Shown here one piece after another: positions 6,209 through 14,391 of a DNA stretch of 22,612 nucleotides. The DNA comes from Proteobacteria bacterium SG_bin5 (lineage in GTDB: Bacteria > Pseudomonadota > Alphaproteobacteria > Sphingomonadales > Sphingomonadaceae), in assembly GCA_002083475.1 (NCBI GenBank), contig LWDI01000040.1, forward strand, positions 640 through 23,251, read 5' to 3'. Position 1 is the first letter of the stretch, and each line of letters opens with the position of its first letter. The translations under genes and the position numbers were made by a program. The notes under the pieces are model-generated. The model was not told the DNA's origin. It was given only the letters and a program-made list of their open reading frames with translations, and did not search any database.

Positions 6209-7832
6209 AGATCGCCTCCTTGAACGGCTCGAACCCCAGCCGGCGATAGGTATCGACAAATCGCTCGCCGTCTTCGCGCGCCTGCAAATAGAGATCGGTC
6301 ACGCGCTCGACCGCGTCGACGATGCCGTCCTCGTCGAAGCCGGGGCCGGTGATGCGGCCGAGCGATACGTCCTCGGCGCCCGATCCGCCGAGCAGCAGCT
6401 GGTAATTTTCGGTGCCTTTGCGGTCGACGCCGAGGATGCCGATATGGCCGGCATGATGGTGGCCGCAGGCGTTGATGCAGCCGCTGATCTTCAGCTTCAA
6501 TTCGCCGAGCGTCCGCTGCCGGTCGAGATCGGCGAAACGCTGGGCGATTTTCTGCGCGACCGGGATCGAGCGCGCGTTCGCCAGGCTGCAATAATCGAGC
6601 CCGGGGCAGGCGATGATGTCGCTGATCAGGTCGAGATTGGCGGTGGCGAGCCCGGCGTCGCTCAGCGCCGCGTGGATCGCGGGCAGATCGGCCTTGCGGA
6701 CGTGCGGCAAGACGAGATTCTGCGCGTGGGTCACGCGGATTTCGTCGAACGAGTAACGCTCGGCGAGATTGGCGACGACGCGCATCTGCTCGGCCGAGGC
6801 GTCGCCGGGGATGCCGCCGACGGGCTTCAGGCTGATCGTCGCGATCGCATAGCCCGGCGCCTGGTGCGCGCTGACGTTCTGGCCGACCCAGGCGGCGAAA
6901 GCGGGATCGCTCAGGTCGATGTCGTCGCTCGAGCCCGTCTCGAACGGCGGCGGCGCGAAGAATGCGCTGATCCGCTCGAGCTCGGCGAGCGGCGGATCGA
7001 TGCCTTCACCCCGCAACTGCGCGAATTCTTCCTCCACCTGGCGGCGATATTCGTCGGCGCCGAGTTCGTGGATCAAAATTTTGATCCGCGCCTTGTAGAT
7101 ATTGTCGCGCCGGCCGTAGCGATTGTATACGCGCAGACACGCTTCCAAATAGCTCAGCAATTCGGTCGCGGGGACGAAATCGCGGATTTCGACCGCGATC
7201 ATCGGCGTGCGCCCCATCCCGCCACCGACGAACACGCGCGCGCCGAGTTCGCCGTCGCGGCGCACCAGCTGAATGCCGATATCGTGCAGCCGCATCGCCG
7301 CGCGATCTTCTTCGGCGGCGATCACCGCGATCTTGAACTTGCGCGGCAAATAGCTGAATTCAGGGTGGAAGCTGCTCCATTGGCGGAGCAATTCGGCCCA
7401 GGGGCGGGGGTCCGCGACTTCATCGGCGGCCGCGCCCGCGAATTGATCCGAGCTGATGTTGCGGATGCAATTGCCGCTCGTCTGGATCGCGTGCATCTCG
7501 ACGCGGGCGAGATCGGCGAGAATATCGGGCGCGTCACTCAGCTTGATCCAATTATATTGGATGTTCTGGCGCGTCGTGAAATGGCCATAGCCGCGATCAT
7601 AACGCTCGGCGATATCGGCGAGCGCGCGCATTTGGCGGCTGGAGAGCGTGCCATAGGGGATGGCGACGCGCAGCATATAGGCGTGGAGCTGCAGATAAAG
7701 CCCGTTCATCAGCCGCAGCGGCTTGAACTGATCCTCGCTGAGCGCGCCCGAGAGGCGGCGCTTCACCTGATCGCGAAATTCCTCGACGCGGGCGTCGACG
7801 ATCGCTTGGTCATATTGGTCATATTGATACAT
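6201..7832 (-). CDS. cysI: Siroheme/[4Fe-4S] sulfite (or nitrite) reductase
   Basis: 543 residues with the two-fold repeated sulfite/nitrite reductase architecture. Reduces sulfite to sulfide (or nitrite to ammonia) with six electrons. The four cluster cysteines are C409 and C415 (ACPGLDYC) and C452 and C456 (SGCINACGHH), the latter also supplying the siroheme ligand. GHFTTRQNIQYNWI (83-96) and TSGNCIRN (118-125) belong to the N-terminal half. Context (siroheme methyltransferase, DUF2849, DUF934) favours sulfite assimilation over nitrite reduction. Start ATG 7832 (MYQYDQYDQ) gives the expected N terminus; the open frame upstream runs into an inverted repeat. No ferredoxin or flavoprotein subunit is nearby. 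Confidence 0.93.
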   Translation of the reverse strand: MYQYDQYDQAIVDARVEEFRDQVKRRLSGALSEDQFKPLRLMNGLYLQLHAYMLRVAIPYGTLSSRQMRALADIAERYDRGYGHFTTRQNIQYNWIKLSDAPDILADLARVEMHAIQTSGNCIRNISSDQFAGAAADEVADPRPWAELLRQWSSFHPEFSYLPRKFKIAVIAAEEDRAAMRLHDIGIQLVRRDGELGARVFVGGGMGRTPMIAVEIRDFVPATELLSYLEACLRVYNRYGRRDNIYKARIKILIHELGADEYRRQVEEEFAQLRGEGIDPPLAELERISAFFAPPPFETGSSDDIDLSDPAFAAWVGQNVSAHQAPGYAIATISLKPVGGIPGDASAEQMRVVANLAERYSFDEIRVTHAQNLVLPHVRKADLPAIHAALSDAGLATANLDLISDIIACPGLDYCSLANARSIPVAQKIAQRFADLDRQRTLGELKLKISGCINACGHHHAGHIGILGVDRKGTENYQLLLGGSGAEDVSLGRITGPGFDEDGIVDAVERVTDLYLQAREDGERFVDTYRRLGFEPFKEAIYG

Positions 7833-7855
7833 CGCGTTCCGCCTGGAAGTTTTTC

Positions 7856-7966
7856 TCACACGAAGCCACGAAGACACTAAGAAAACCCAGCAGCGAAGCT
7901 GCTTTCAATCGAATTTTAGGGGCTTCGCCCCATAGTTCATCTTCGTGTCTTCGTGGCTTTGTGTGA
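7856..7966. repeat. Long inverted repeat within the sulfite operon
   Basis: A 22-base arm at 7856-7877 (core CACGAAGCCACGAAGACAC) is matched in inverse at 7945-7966 with one mismatch. The 67-base interior holds smaller hairpins, including AGCAGC-GAA-GCTGCT and GGGGC-TTCG-CCCC. It fills most of the 145-base gap between DUF2849 and the reductase. I recognise the arm (CTTCGTGTCTTCGTGG type) as a repeat common in sphingomonads. Its local base composition is A/T-richer than the surroundings. Confidence 0.85.
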
Positions 7967-7977
7967 CTCATTAAAAC

Positions 7978-8277
7978 TTAAATCACCCACGCCCCCGCAT
8001 CGGGATCGGCGGGCTTCAAGGTCAAATCCGGCCGCACCGTGGGGCCGAGCGCGCGGACGCGGTCCTTGATGTGCGCCGGGCGGATGCGGCCATCGGCGCC
8101 GCGCGTCGCGTCGATCAGATAGGGCACGTTCACGCGCCGCGCGCCTTCCTCGCGCTTGGCGATCGCGTCGCCGGTGTCGCCGACATCGATCGCCTCGTCG
8201 ATCTGGCGCGACCAGCCGTCGCCCGCCCACCAGACGACATCGCCGCTCGCCAGATCCTGCCCGGTCAAGATCTTCAT
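7978..8277 (-). CDS. DUF2849 domain-containing protein
   Basis: 99 residues. DUF2849 proteins are small alphaproteobacterial proteins found between the siroheme methyltransferase and the sulfite reductase genes; the function is unknown. Visible pattern: MKILTGQDLASGDVVWW at the start, KREEGARRVNVPYLIDA in the middle and GRIRPAHIKDRVRALGPTVR near the end, with no cysteine and no membrane segment. Start ATG 8277 overlaps the TGA of the methyltransferase gene by four bases (ATGA), so the two are translationally coupled. The gap to the next operon gene is 145 bases and is occupied by an inverted repeat. Confidence 0.88.
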   Translation of the reverse strand: MKILTGQDLASGDVVWWAGDGWSRQIDEAIDVGDTGDAIAKREEGARRVNVPYLIDATRGADGRIRPAHIKDRVRALGPTVRPDLTLKPADPDAGAWVI

Positions 8278-9062
8278 GCCACCCCCTCCGCCACGCGCGC
8301 CCAGACGGCGAGCGCGTCGGTCGCGGTCGACAGTTCGACCACTTCGCCGACGACGATCACCGCCGGGCTGCGCACGCCCTCGCGCGCGACCATCGCGCCG
8401 AGATCGGTGAGCAACGTCTTGAGCGCGCGCGCGCCGGGCAAAGTGCCGCGTTCGAGCACCGCGACCGGCATATCGGGCGCGACGCCGTCGGCGATCAGCT
8501 TGTCGGCGATGTCGGTCGCGGTCGCGACGCCCATATAGATCACGAGCGTGCGCCCCCGGCCGGCGAGCCCTGCCCAATTCTGGTCGCTCAACCCCTGGCA
8601 TTGCCCGGCGACGAAGCTGACGGCGCTCGCGTGATCGCGGTGGGTGAGGGGGAGCATCGCCTCGGCCGCGCAGCCGAGCGCCGCCGAAACGCCGGGGATC
8701 ACCTCGACCGGGAGCCCCGCCGCGCGTACCGCTTCGACCTCTTCGCCGCCGCGCCCGAAGATGAACGGATCGCCGCCCTTCAGCCGCACGACGATGTCGC
8801 CCGCCTTCACATGCGCGACGATCAGCGCGTTGATCGACTCCTGCGGCAAGGTGTGGCGCGCGCGGCGCTTGGCGACCGAGATACGGTGCGCGCTCGCTGG
8901 CGCCAGATCGAGCACGCGCGGATCGATCAGCCCGTCATGCACCAGCACATCGGCGCTGGCGAGCGCGCGGATGGCGCGCACCGTCAGCAGATCGGGGTCG
9001 CCGGGGCCGGCGCCCACCAAAATGGCCCGCCCACGCGCGCCGGGATCGAGAAGAGTCGCCAT
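8274..9062 (-). CDS. cobA: Uroporphyrinogen-III C-methyltransferase (SUMT)
   Basis: 262 residues. Transfers two methyl groups from S-adenosylmethionine to uroporphyrinogen III, giving precorrin-2, the precursor of siroheme (and of cobalamin). Tetrapyrrole methylase motifs: VGAGPGDPDLLT at 16-27, RLKGGDPFIFGRGGEE at 93-108 and VIPGVSAALG at 121-130. It lacks the CysG N-terminal oxidase/ferrochelatase half, so precorrin-2 must be finished by an enzyme encoded elsewhere. Start ATG 9062 gives the normal N terminus; the open frame further upstream is not family-like. First gene of the sulfite operon, so siroheme supply is tied to the siroheme enzyme. It could equally be labelled cysG-like SUMT. 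Confidence 0.93.
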   Translation of the reverse strand: MATLLDPGARGRAILVGAGPGDPDLLTVRAIRALASADVLVHDGLIDPRVLDLAPASAHRISVAKRRARHTLPQESINALIVAHVKAGDIVVRLKGGDPFIFGRGGEEVEAVRAAGLPVEVIPGVSAALGCAAEAMLPLTHRDHASAVSFVAGQCQGLSDQNWAGLAGRGRTLVIYMGVATATDIADKLIADGVAPDMPVAVLERGTLPGARALKTLLTDLGAMVAREGVRSPAVIVVGEVVELSTATDALAVWARVAEGVA

Positions 9063-9164
9063 GGCCCCGCGATGCGCCGGGCGGCCGGGCGAGGCAATCG
9101 GAGCTTGGCTTGGCGCGGGTGAAGCGAAACTTTCGTGCGAGGATCGTGATAGGCTCAAAGCTCA

Positions 9165-9285
9165 ATCCTCCCCGTTCACGGGGAGGGGGACCGCGCGCGA
9201 AGCGCGTGGTGGAGGGGGCAGGCTATCGAGCACGCCCCTTGCGTCAGCGCGACGCGCTGCTACCTCCCCATAAACGGGGAGGATC
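9165..9285. repeat. Palindromic repeat cluster between cobA and astD
   Basis: Hairpin CTCCCCGT-TC-ACGGGGAG (9168-9185) is followed by ACCGCGCGCGAAGCGCGTGG and TGGAGGGGG. At the far end lies CCTCCCC-ATAAAC-GGGGAGG (about 9264-9282), an inverse partner, so the whole reads as a large imperfect palindrome. The first half belongs to the same family as 5526-5577. It ends five bases before the astD stop codon and may act as its transcript end (inference). Confidence 0.75.
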
Positions 9286-9289
9286 TGGT

Positions 9290-10702
9290 TCAACCATCCC
9301 TGAGCCCGATCCCGATCATCGCCCGCGCCTGCTCGGCCTCCGACGAGACCACGGGATAAGCGCAATAATCGGCGGCATAATAAGCGCTCGGCCGGTGGTT
9401 GCCCGACCAGCCGATGCCGCCGAAGGGCGCGCTCGACGAGGCGCCGTTGGTCGGCTTGTTCCAATTGACGATGCCCGCGCGCGCGTTCGCCCAAAATTGG
9501 TCGTAGAGCGCGGGGTCCTGGCTGATCAGCGAGGCCGACAGGCCATAGCGCGTGTCGTTCGCCTCGACGATCGCATCCTCGAACGCGCTCACCCGCGTGA
9601 TTTGCAGGATCGGGCCGAACAGCTCGATATCGGGGCGGTCGTTCATCTCGGTCACGTCGATCAGCCCGGGGGTGAGGAAGGGCAGATTATCATCGGAGCG
9701 CTGCATATGGCGCACCGGCCGCCCGCCGCGCGACATGAGTTCGAGGAAACTTTCCTGCAGCAGATCGGCCGCCTCATTGTCGATCACCGGCCCCATGAAG
9801 GGCTGGGGCGTATCGAGCGGCGCGCCGATGATCATCCGGTCGAGCAATTTGCTCAGCTCGCCGAGCAGGGGCTGGTGGATACGTTCGTCGACGATCAGGC
9901 GCCGCGCGGCGGTGCAGCGCTGACCGGCGGTGGTGAAGGCGCTTTGCACGATCAGCGTCGCCGCCGAGGCGAGATCGGGCGCGTCCCACACCACGATCGG
10001 ATTGTTGCCGCCCATCTCCAGCGCCAAGATCTTCTCGGGCTTTTCCGCGAAGGCGCGGTTGAGCGCGATGCCGGTGCGCGCCGAGCCGGTGAAGAGCAGC
10101 CCATCGATATCGGGATGCGCGGCGAGCGCCTTGCCCTCGGCCGGGCCGCCGATCAACAGCCGCACCACGCCTTCGGGCACGCCCGCCTCATGGAAGCATT
10201 TGACCAGGAACGCGCCGGTCGCGGGGGTTTTTTCCGAAGGCTTGAACACCACCGCATTGCCCGCGAGCAAGGCGGGGACGATGTGGCCATTGGGCAGATG
10301 CGCGGGGAAATTATACGGCCCCAGCACCGCGAGCACGCCGTGCGGCTTATGGCGTAGCGCGATCCGCCCGGCCTGGCTGTCCATCCGCCGCTGCGGAGTG
10401 CGTTCGGCATAAGCGGTGGCCGAGATGTTGACCTTGGCCATCACCGTGTCGACTTCGGTCTTGGCCTCCCACAGGGGCTTGCCCGCCTCGCGCGCGATCA
10501 GTTCGGCGAAAGCGTCATAATGGCTGCGCACGACATTGGCGAAGCGGCGCAGCGCCTCGAGCCGATAAGCGAGCGGCTGCGCGGCCCAGCCGGCCCAGCT
10601 CGCGCGGGCGCGGGCGACCTCCTCGTCGGCATTGCCCGGCAGGCCGCGCCAGAGCACGGCGCCGGTCGCGGGTTCGAACGAGATGACTTCCTGTCCCAGC
10701 AT
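9290..10702 (-). CDS. astD: Succinylglutamate-semialdehyde dehydrogenase-like aldehyde dehydrogenase
   Basis: 470 residues, slightly shorter than the 492 of E. coli AstD. NAD-dependent oxidation of N-succinylglutamate semialdehyde to N-succinylglutamate in the arginine succinyltransferase pathway. Aldehyde dehydrogenase landmarks: GPYNFPAHLPNGHIVPALLA (N131), VVFKPSEKTP, FTGSARTG, LEMGGNNP (general base E229) and TAGQRCTAARR (nucleophile C263). NFPAHLPNGH and LEMGGNNP are the AstD form of these motifs. ATG 10702 has GGGAAG upstream. No astA, astB or astE is in the window, so the substrate is assigned by sequence, not context. The frame stays open for about 3 kb further upstream, but this is antisense shadow. 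Confidence 0.88.
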   Translation of the reverse strand: MLGQEVISFEPATGAVLWRGLPGNADEEVARARASWAGWAAQPLAYRLEALRRFANVVRSHYDAFAELIAREAGKPLWEAKTEVDTVMAKVNISATAYAERTPQRRMDSQAGRIALRHKPHGVLAVLGPYNFPAHLPNGHIVPALLAGNAVVFKPSEKTPATGAFLVKCFHEAGVPEGVVRLLIGGPAEGKALAAHPDIDGLLFTGSARTGIALNRAFAEKPEKILALEMGGNNPIVVWDAPDLASAATLIVQSAFTTAGQRCTAARRLIVDERIHQPLLGELSKLLDRMIIGAPLDTPQPFMGPVIDNEAADLLQESFLELMSRGGRPVRHMQRSDDNLPFLTPGLIDVTEMNDRPDIELFGPILQITRVSAFEDAIVEANDTRYGLSASLISQDPALYDQFWANARAGIVNWNKPTNGASSSAPFGGIGWSGNHRPSAYYAADYCAYPVVSSEAEQARAMIGIGLRDG

Positions 10703-10797
10703 CGCTTCCCTTTCGCGATGGCTTTGCCCCAGCGCGGGGCGCGTTGCCAAGAGCGCGCGGTTCACGGCAAATCGTCGCGCCCGGCGGACCGCCGCAG

Positions 10798-12153
10798 TCA
10801 AGCGTCGGCGAGCGCGTCCCCCATCGCCCGGATCGCCGTGATCTTCGCCGCGAAGGGCCCCCAATCGTCGCGCTCGGCGATCGCCGCCCACAGCGCCTCG
10901 ACCTCCTCGATCAGCATCGCGCACACCGGGCCATCCCAAAATGCGTCGCGGGACGTGCGCGGGCGATAGCCGAGCAGCAGCCCGCGCGCCTCGGCGAAGG
11001 CGGGGCCGAGCGCGTCGGGGATGCGCCCGCCGAAGCTCTGGTGGAAAAAGCTTGCGACATCGACCTGGCTGGTCGCCAGCCCGTGTTCGATCGCCTCGAC
11101 CAGCGCCGCGTCGTCCGCCCCAGGCGCGACCCCGAGCCGCCAGAGCAGCGCCGCGCGAAACGCTTCGGCATAACGTTGGGCGAAGCTTTCCATGATCGGG
11201 ATCAGCGGCGCGGAATCGACCAGCAGCCGCAAGCAGATCGCGAGCTGAAACACGTCCCAATGGATCGCCTCGGGTTGGCGACCGAAGGCATAGAGCCCGG
11301 CGTGATCGAAATAAGCGGCGGTGAAGCCCGGGTCCCAGCTCGGCAGGAAGCGCCAGGGGCCGTAATCGAAGCTTTCGCCGGTCACGTTGATATTGTCGCT
11401 GTTGAGCACGCCGTGAACGAAGCCGGCCGCCATATATTGCCCCGCGAGCCGCGCGGTGCGCGCGACCACCGCATCGAGCAGCCGCACCGGATCGCCGCTT
11501 GCGTCGTCGAAATAATGGCGCAGCACATAATCGGTGAGCCGCGCGAGATCGTCGGTATCGCGGTGATAGGCCAGGCGCTGGAAACTGCCGATGCGGATAT
11601 GGCCATGGCTCAGCCGCACGAGCACCGCCGAACGCGTGGGGGAGGGCTCGTCGCCGCGATCGAGCGCCTCGCCGGTTTCGATCAGCGAAAAGCTTTTCGA
11701 GGTCTCCACCCCCAGCGCTTCGAGCATTTCGGTCGCGAGGATTTCGCGGACACCGCCCTTCAGCGTCAGCCGGCCGTCGCCGAAGCGGCTGTAAGGCGTC
11801 TGCCCCGATCCCTTGGTGCCGAGATCGAGCAACCGTCCGCGATCGTCGCGGAGCTGCGCGTAAAGAAAGCCGCGCCCGTCGCCGATATCGGGATTGTATA
11901 CGCGGAATTGATGGCCGTGATAGCGCAGCGCGAGCGGTCGCGGCAGCGTGCCGGGCAGGGGAGCGAACCGCGCGAAATGGCGCACCCATTGCGCGTCGTC
12001 GAGATCGCCCAAACCGACACGCGCCGCCCAGCGATCGTTGCGGAAGCGCAGCTTGGCTTGCGGGAAATCGGCGGGCGCGACGGGATCGTAAAAAGCGTCG
12101 CCCAGTTCCAAAATGGCTTGGGCGGGCGCGAATGCTTGCGGCGGGGTGCTCAT
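10798..12153 (-). CDS. selO: Protein adenylyltransferase SelO (YdiU/UPF0061)
   Basis: 451 residues. SelO is a pseudokinase-fold enzyme that transfers AMP from ATP to Ser/Thr/Tyr of target proteins, linked in E. coli to the oxidative stress response. Core residues are intact: K114 in LGTKGSGQTPYSRFGDGR, D253-N254 in HGVLNSDNINV and the metal-binding D263 in FDYGPW, matching the spacing of the known Pseudomonas enzyme. The C terminus is about 25-30 residues shorter than E. coli SelO and lacks the usual NPKYVLRN-like tail and terminal cysteine. Start ATG 12153 is preferred on family grounds; ATG 12192, thirteen codons upstream, would overlap the start of the divergent hydrolase. Confidence 0.93.
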   Translation of the reverse strand: MSTPPQAFAPAQAILELGDAFYDPVAPADFPQAKLRFRNDRWAARVGLGDLDDAQWVRHFARFAPLPGTLPRPLALRYHGHQFRVYNPDIGDGRGFLYAQLRDDRGRLLDLGTKGSGQTPYSRFGDGRLTLKGGVREILATEMLEALGVETSKSFSLIETGEALDRGDEPSPTRSAVLVRLSHGHIRIGSFQRLAYHRDTDDLARLTDYVLRHYFDDASGDPVRLLDAVVARTARLAGQYMAAGFVHGVLNSDNINVTGESFDYGPWRFLPSWDPGFTAAYFDHAGLYAFGRQPEAIHWDVFQLAICLRLLVDSAPLIPIMESFAQRYAEAFRAALLWRLGVAPGADDAALVEAIEHGLATSQVDVASFFHQSFGGRIPDALGPAFAEARGLLLGYRPRTSRDAFWDGPVCAMLIEEVEALWAAIAERDDWGPFAAKITAIRAMGDALADA

Positions 12154-12190
12154 GCCGCGATATGGGGCCGGAGGCGAAGGAGACGCAACC

Positions 12191-13090
12191 ATGGAGCGGT
12201 TCGAACACCTCTATTGGTGGTCGCGCGACAATCTGCGGCTGCACGCGCGTGATTATGCGCCGCTCGGCGCCGAGAACGCGGCGCCGCGCCCGCCGATCCT
12301 CTGCTTGCCGGGGCTCACCCGCAACGCGCGCGATTTCGACCAGCTCGCGCCGCGCCTGAGCGCCGCGGGTTGGCGCGTGCTCGCGCTCGATCTGCGCGGA
12401 CGCGGCGAAAGCGCTTATGCGCGCGATCCGATGAGCTACGTCCCGCTCGTTTATGTGCAAGACGTCGAGGCGCTGCTCGAACATTTGGGGGTCGATTGCT
12501 ATGTCGCGATCGGCACCTCGCTCGGCGGGATCGTGACGATGCTGCTCGCGGGCGCGGCGCACGAACGGCTCGCCGGGGCGGTGCTCAACGACGTCGGGCC
12601 CGAGGTGGAGCCGGCGGGGCTCGCGCGCATTCGCGGCTATGTGGGGCGCAGCAGCAGCTGGCCGACCTGGGTCCATGCCGCGCGCGCGCTCGCCGAGGTG
12701 AATGCCGGCGTCTATCCCGATTTCGCGCTGAGCGATTGGATCGCGCTCGCCAAGCGGCTTTACCGGATCAGCAGCAGCGGGCGGATCGTGCTCGATTACG
12801 ATATGAAGATCGCCGAGCCTTTCCGCCTGCCGGGCAATGAAGCGGGGCCGGACATGTGGCGCGCGCTCGATCAGCTGAAGGACGTGCCCGTCGCGATCGT
12901 GCGCGGCGAACGCTCGGACATTTTGTCCGCCGAGACCGCCGCGCGGATGGTGGCCGAACTCCCGCAGGCCGAACTGACGACGGTGCCGCGCACCGGCCAC
13001 GCCCCCACGCTCGACGAACCCGAGGCGGTGGCGGCGATCGAACGCCTGCTCGCGCGCGTCGAAGCGAGCCGGCTCGCGACGGTCGGGTGA
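12191..13090 (+). CDS. Alpha/beta hydrolase
   Basis: 299 residues. A serine hydrolase of the alpha/beta fold, cytoplasmic as no signal is visible. The triad can be placed: nucleophile S110 in GTSLGG, acid D243 in RGERSDILS, base H270 in RTGHAPTLDEPEA. The oxyanion-hole region is LCLPGLTRNARDF (37-49) and the family DLRGRGES is at 67-74. The cap has a WPTW segment. Start ATG 12191 follows AAGGAGA and is 37 bases from the start of the divergent selO, so any promoters overlap. The substrate cannot be told; it may be an ester, lactone or hydrolysed C-C bond. Confidence 0.92.
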   Translation: MERFEHLYWWSRDNLRLHARDYAPLGAENAAPRPPILCLPGLTRNARDFDQLAPRLSAAGWRVLALDLRGRGESAYARDPMSYVPLVYVQDVEALLEHLGVDCYVAIGTSLGGIVTMLLAGAAHERLAGAVLNDVGPEVEPAGLARIRGYVGRSSSWPTWVHAARALAEVNAGVYPDFALSDWIALAKRLYRISSSGRIVLDYDMKIAEPFRLPGNEAGPDMWRALDQLKDVPVAIVRGERSDILSAETAARMVAELPQAELTTVPRTGHAPTLDEPEAVAAIERLLARVEASRLATVG

Positions 13091-13163
13091 GGCGGGGGCG
13101 CCGCTTGCGCGTTCAAGCGCGATGCACCGTCGCGCCACCGATGATCGACCGATGCCATCGCGC

Positions 13164-13243
13164 CGTCGCCCCAGCGAAAACTGGGGCCTCGAGCCAATGA
13201 CGCGCAATGCTTGCAGGAGGCCCCGGCTTTCGCCGGGGCGACG
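13164..13243. repeat. 80-base double-hairpin repeat, copy 1
   Basis: Begins CGTCGCC and ends GGCGACG. Hairpin A is GCCCCAG-CGAAAA-CTGGGGC, hairpin B is GCCCCGGC-TTTC-GCCGGGGC, with CTCGAGCCAATGACGCGCAA between. Same length and orientation as copy 2 at 14436-14515, with compensating stem changes. It ends 15 bases before the GH130-like start. Confidence 0.88.
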
Positions 13244-13258
13244 CGCGGAGATCGCTCC

Positions 13259-14371
13259 ATGATCCGCCACGACGCCCTGATCTTCACGCCCCAAGACGTC
13301 GATCTCGCGCGCTCGCCGCTCGCCGGGCGGATCGATGCCGAGACTTATGTGCTCGGCGCGTTCAACCCCGGGCTCACCCGGCTGGCGAACGGCAATCTGC
13401 TGCTGATGGTGCGCGTCGCCGAGGCGCTGAAACAGCCGATCCGCGACCAGCACATCCACGCGATCCGGTGGCGGGATGGCGATTATGTCCTCGATCGCTG
13501 GCCGATCGGGCAAGTCGATCCCAGCGACCCGCGCAAATTCATGATGCGCCAGGCGGGGTGGCGGGTGATGGCGCTCACCTCGCTCTCCTGGCTGCTGCCC
13601 GTGGAACTCTCGCCCGACGGGCACCGGGTGGAGGCGGTCCATTATGCGCGCGCGCTGGCGCCGGGCGCGGCTTACGAATGCTATGGCATCGAGGATGCGC
13701 GGATCAGCAAGATCGGCGGGCGCTGGTACATGACCGTTTGCGCGGTGAGCCCCGAGCGGCATTGCACCGTGCTCTACACCAGCGACGACGCGCTCGATTG
13801 GCGGCGCGAGGGCGTGATCCTCGATCACCAGAACAAGGACATGCTGTTCTTCGAAGGGCTGATCGAGGGCCGTTACTGGGCGCAGACGCGGCCCCTGGGC
13901 GATCTATATTTCGCTTATCCGCCGGATAGCGAATGGCGCGCGGGGCCGGCGATCCAGCTCGCCTCCTCGCCCGACGCGCTGCATTGGAAGCCGTGCGACC
14001 ATCCCGGGCTCCGGCCCCATGCCGCCACGCTCGCGACCGCGCGCATGGGGGGCGGCGCGCCGCCGCTGCTGACCGACGGCGGGTGGCTGAGCCTGTGGCA
14101 TGGGGTGGAGCCGGCGGGGGTGGTCGGGATTTACCGCACCTATTGGTCGCTGCTCGACCCCGCCGAGCCGTGGCGCGTGCGGCGCACCGAACACCGCGCG
14201 CTGCTCGAACCCAATCCGGCGCTCACCGAGCCGCTGAAGGATCTGATGTATCTGAACGATATCGTCTTCACGACGGGGATGGTCGATGGCGGCGACCATT
14301 ATCTGGTCGCGAGCGGCGAGGCGGATTTGGCGTGCCGGATGACGTGGATCGACAAGCGGGCCTTCGGGTGA
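13259..14371 (+). CDS. GH130-like glycosidase/phosphorylase family protein
   Basis: 370 residues. Resembles the five-bladed beta-propeller glycosidase-related family that includes GH130 beta-mannoside phosphorylases. Motifs: FNPG at 35-38, GIEDARISKIGGRWYMTVCAVS at about 143-164 with the conserved acidic Asp (D146), DHQNKDMLFFE at about 189-199, and LWHGVEPAGVVGIYRTYWSLLD near residue 300. The usual phosphate-binding HRP after the FPE segment reads TRP here, so whether it is a phosphorylase or hydrolase is open. Start ATG 13259 follows CGGAG. It is flanked by two direct copies of an 80-base repeat. No mannan or other glycan degradation genes are near; the next gene is a glycosyltransferase. 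Confidence 0.8.
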   Translation: MIRHDALIFTPQDVDLARSPLAGRIDAETYVLGAFNPGLTRLANGNLLLMVRVAEALKQPIRDQHIHAIRWRDGDYVLDRWPIGQVDPSDPRKFMMRQAGWRVMALTSLSWLLPVELSPDGHRVEAVHYARALAPGAAYECYGIEDARISKIGGRWYMTVCAVSPERHCTVLYTSDDALDWRREGVILDHQNKDMLFFEGLIEGRYWAQTRPLGDLYFAYPPDSEWRAGPAIQLASSPDALHWKPCDHPGLRPHAATLATARMGGGAPPLLTDGGWLSLWHGVEPAGVVGIYRTYWSLLDPAEPWRVRRTEHRALLEPNPALTEPLKDLMYLNDIVFTTGMVDGGDHYLVASGEADLACRMTWIDKRAFG

Positions 14372-14391
14372 CGTTTTTGGCTCGCACGTCG

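Noticed and set aside
6120..7880. Plus-strand open frame of 586 codons
   Set aside because: Antisense shadow of the sulfite reductase, which has intact Cys motifs. The shadow is low-complexity Arg/Ala/Asp-rich with no recognisable domain.
9290..13828. Single minus-strand open frame of 1512 codons
   Set aside because: Only 9290-10702 (astD) is protein-like. The rest is antisense or off-frame to selO, the hydrolase and the GH130 gene, stop-free because of high GC and codon bias.
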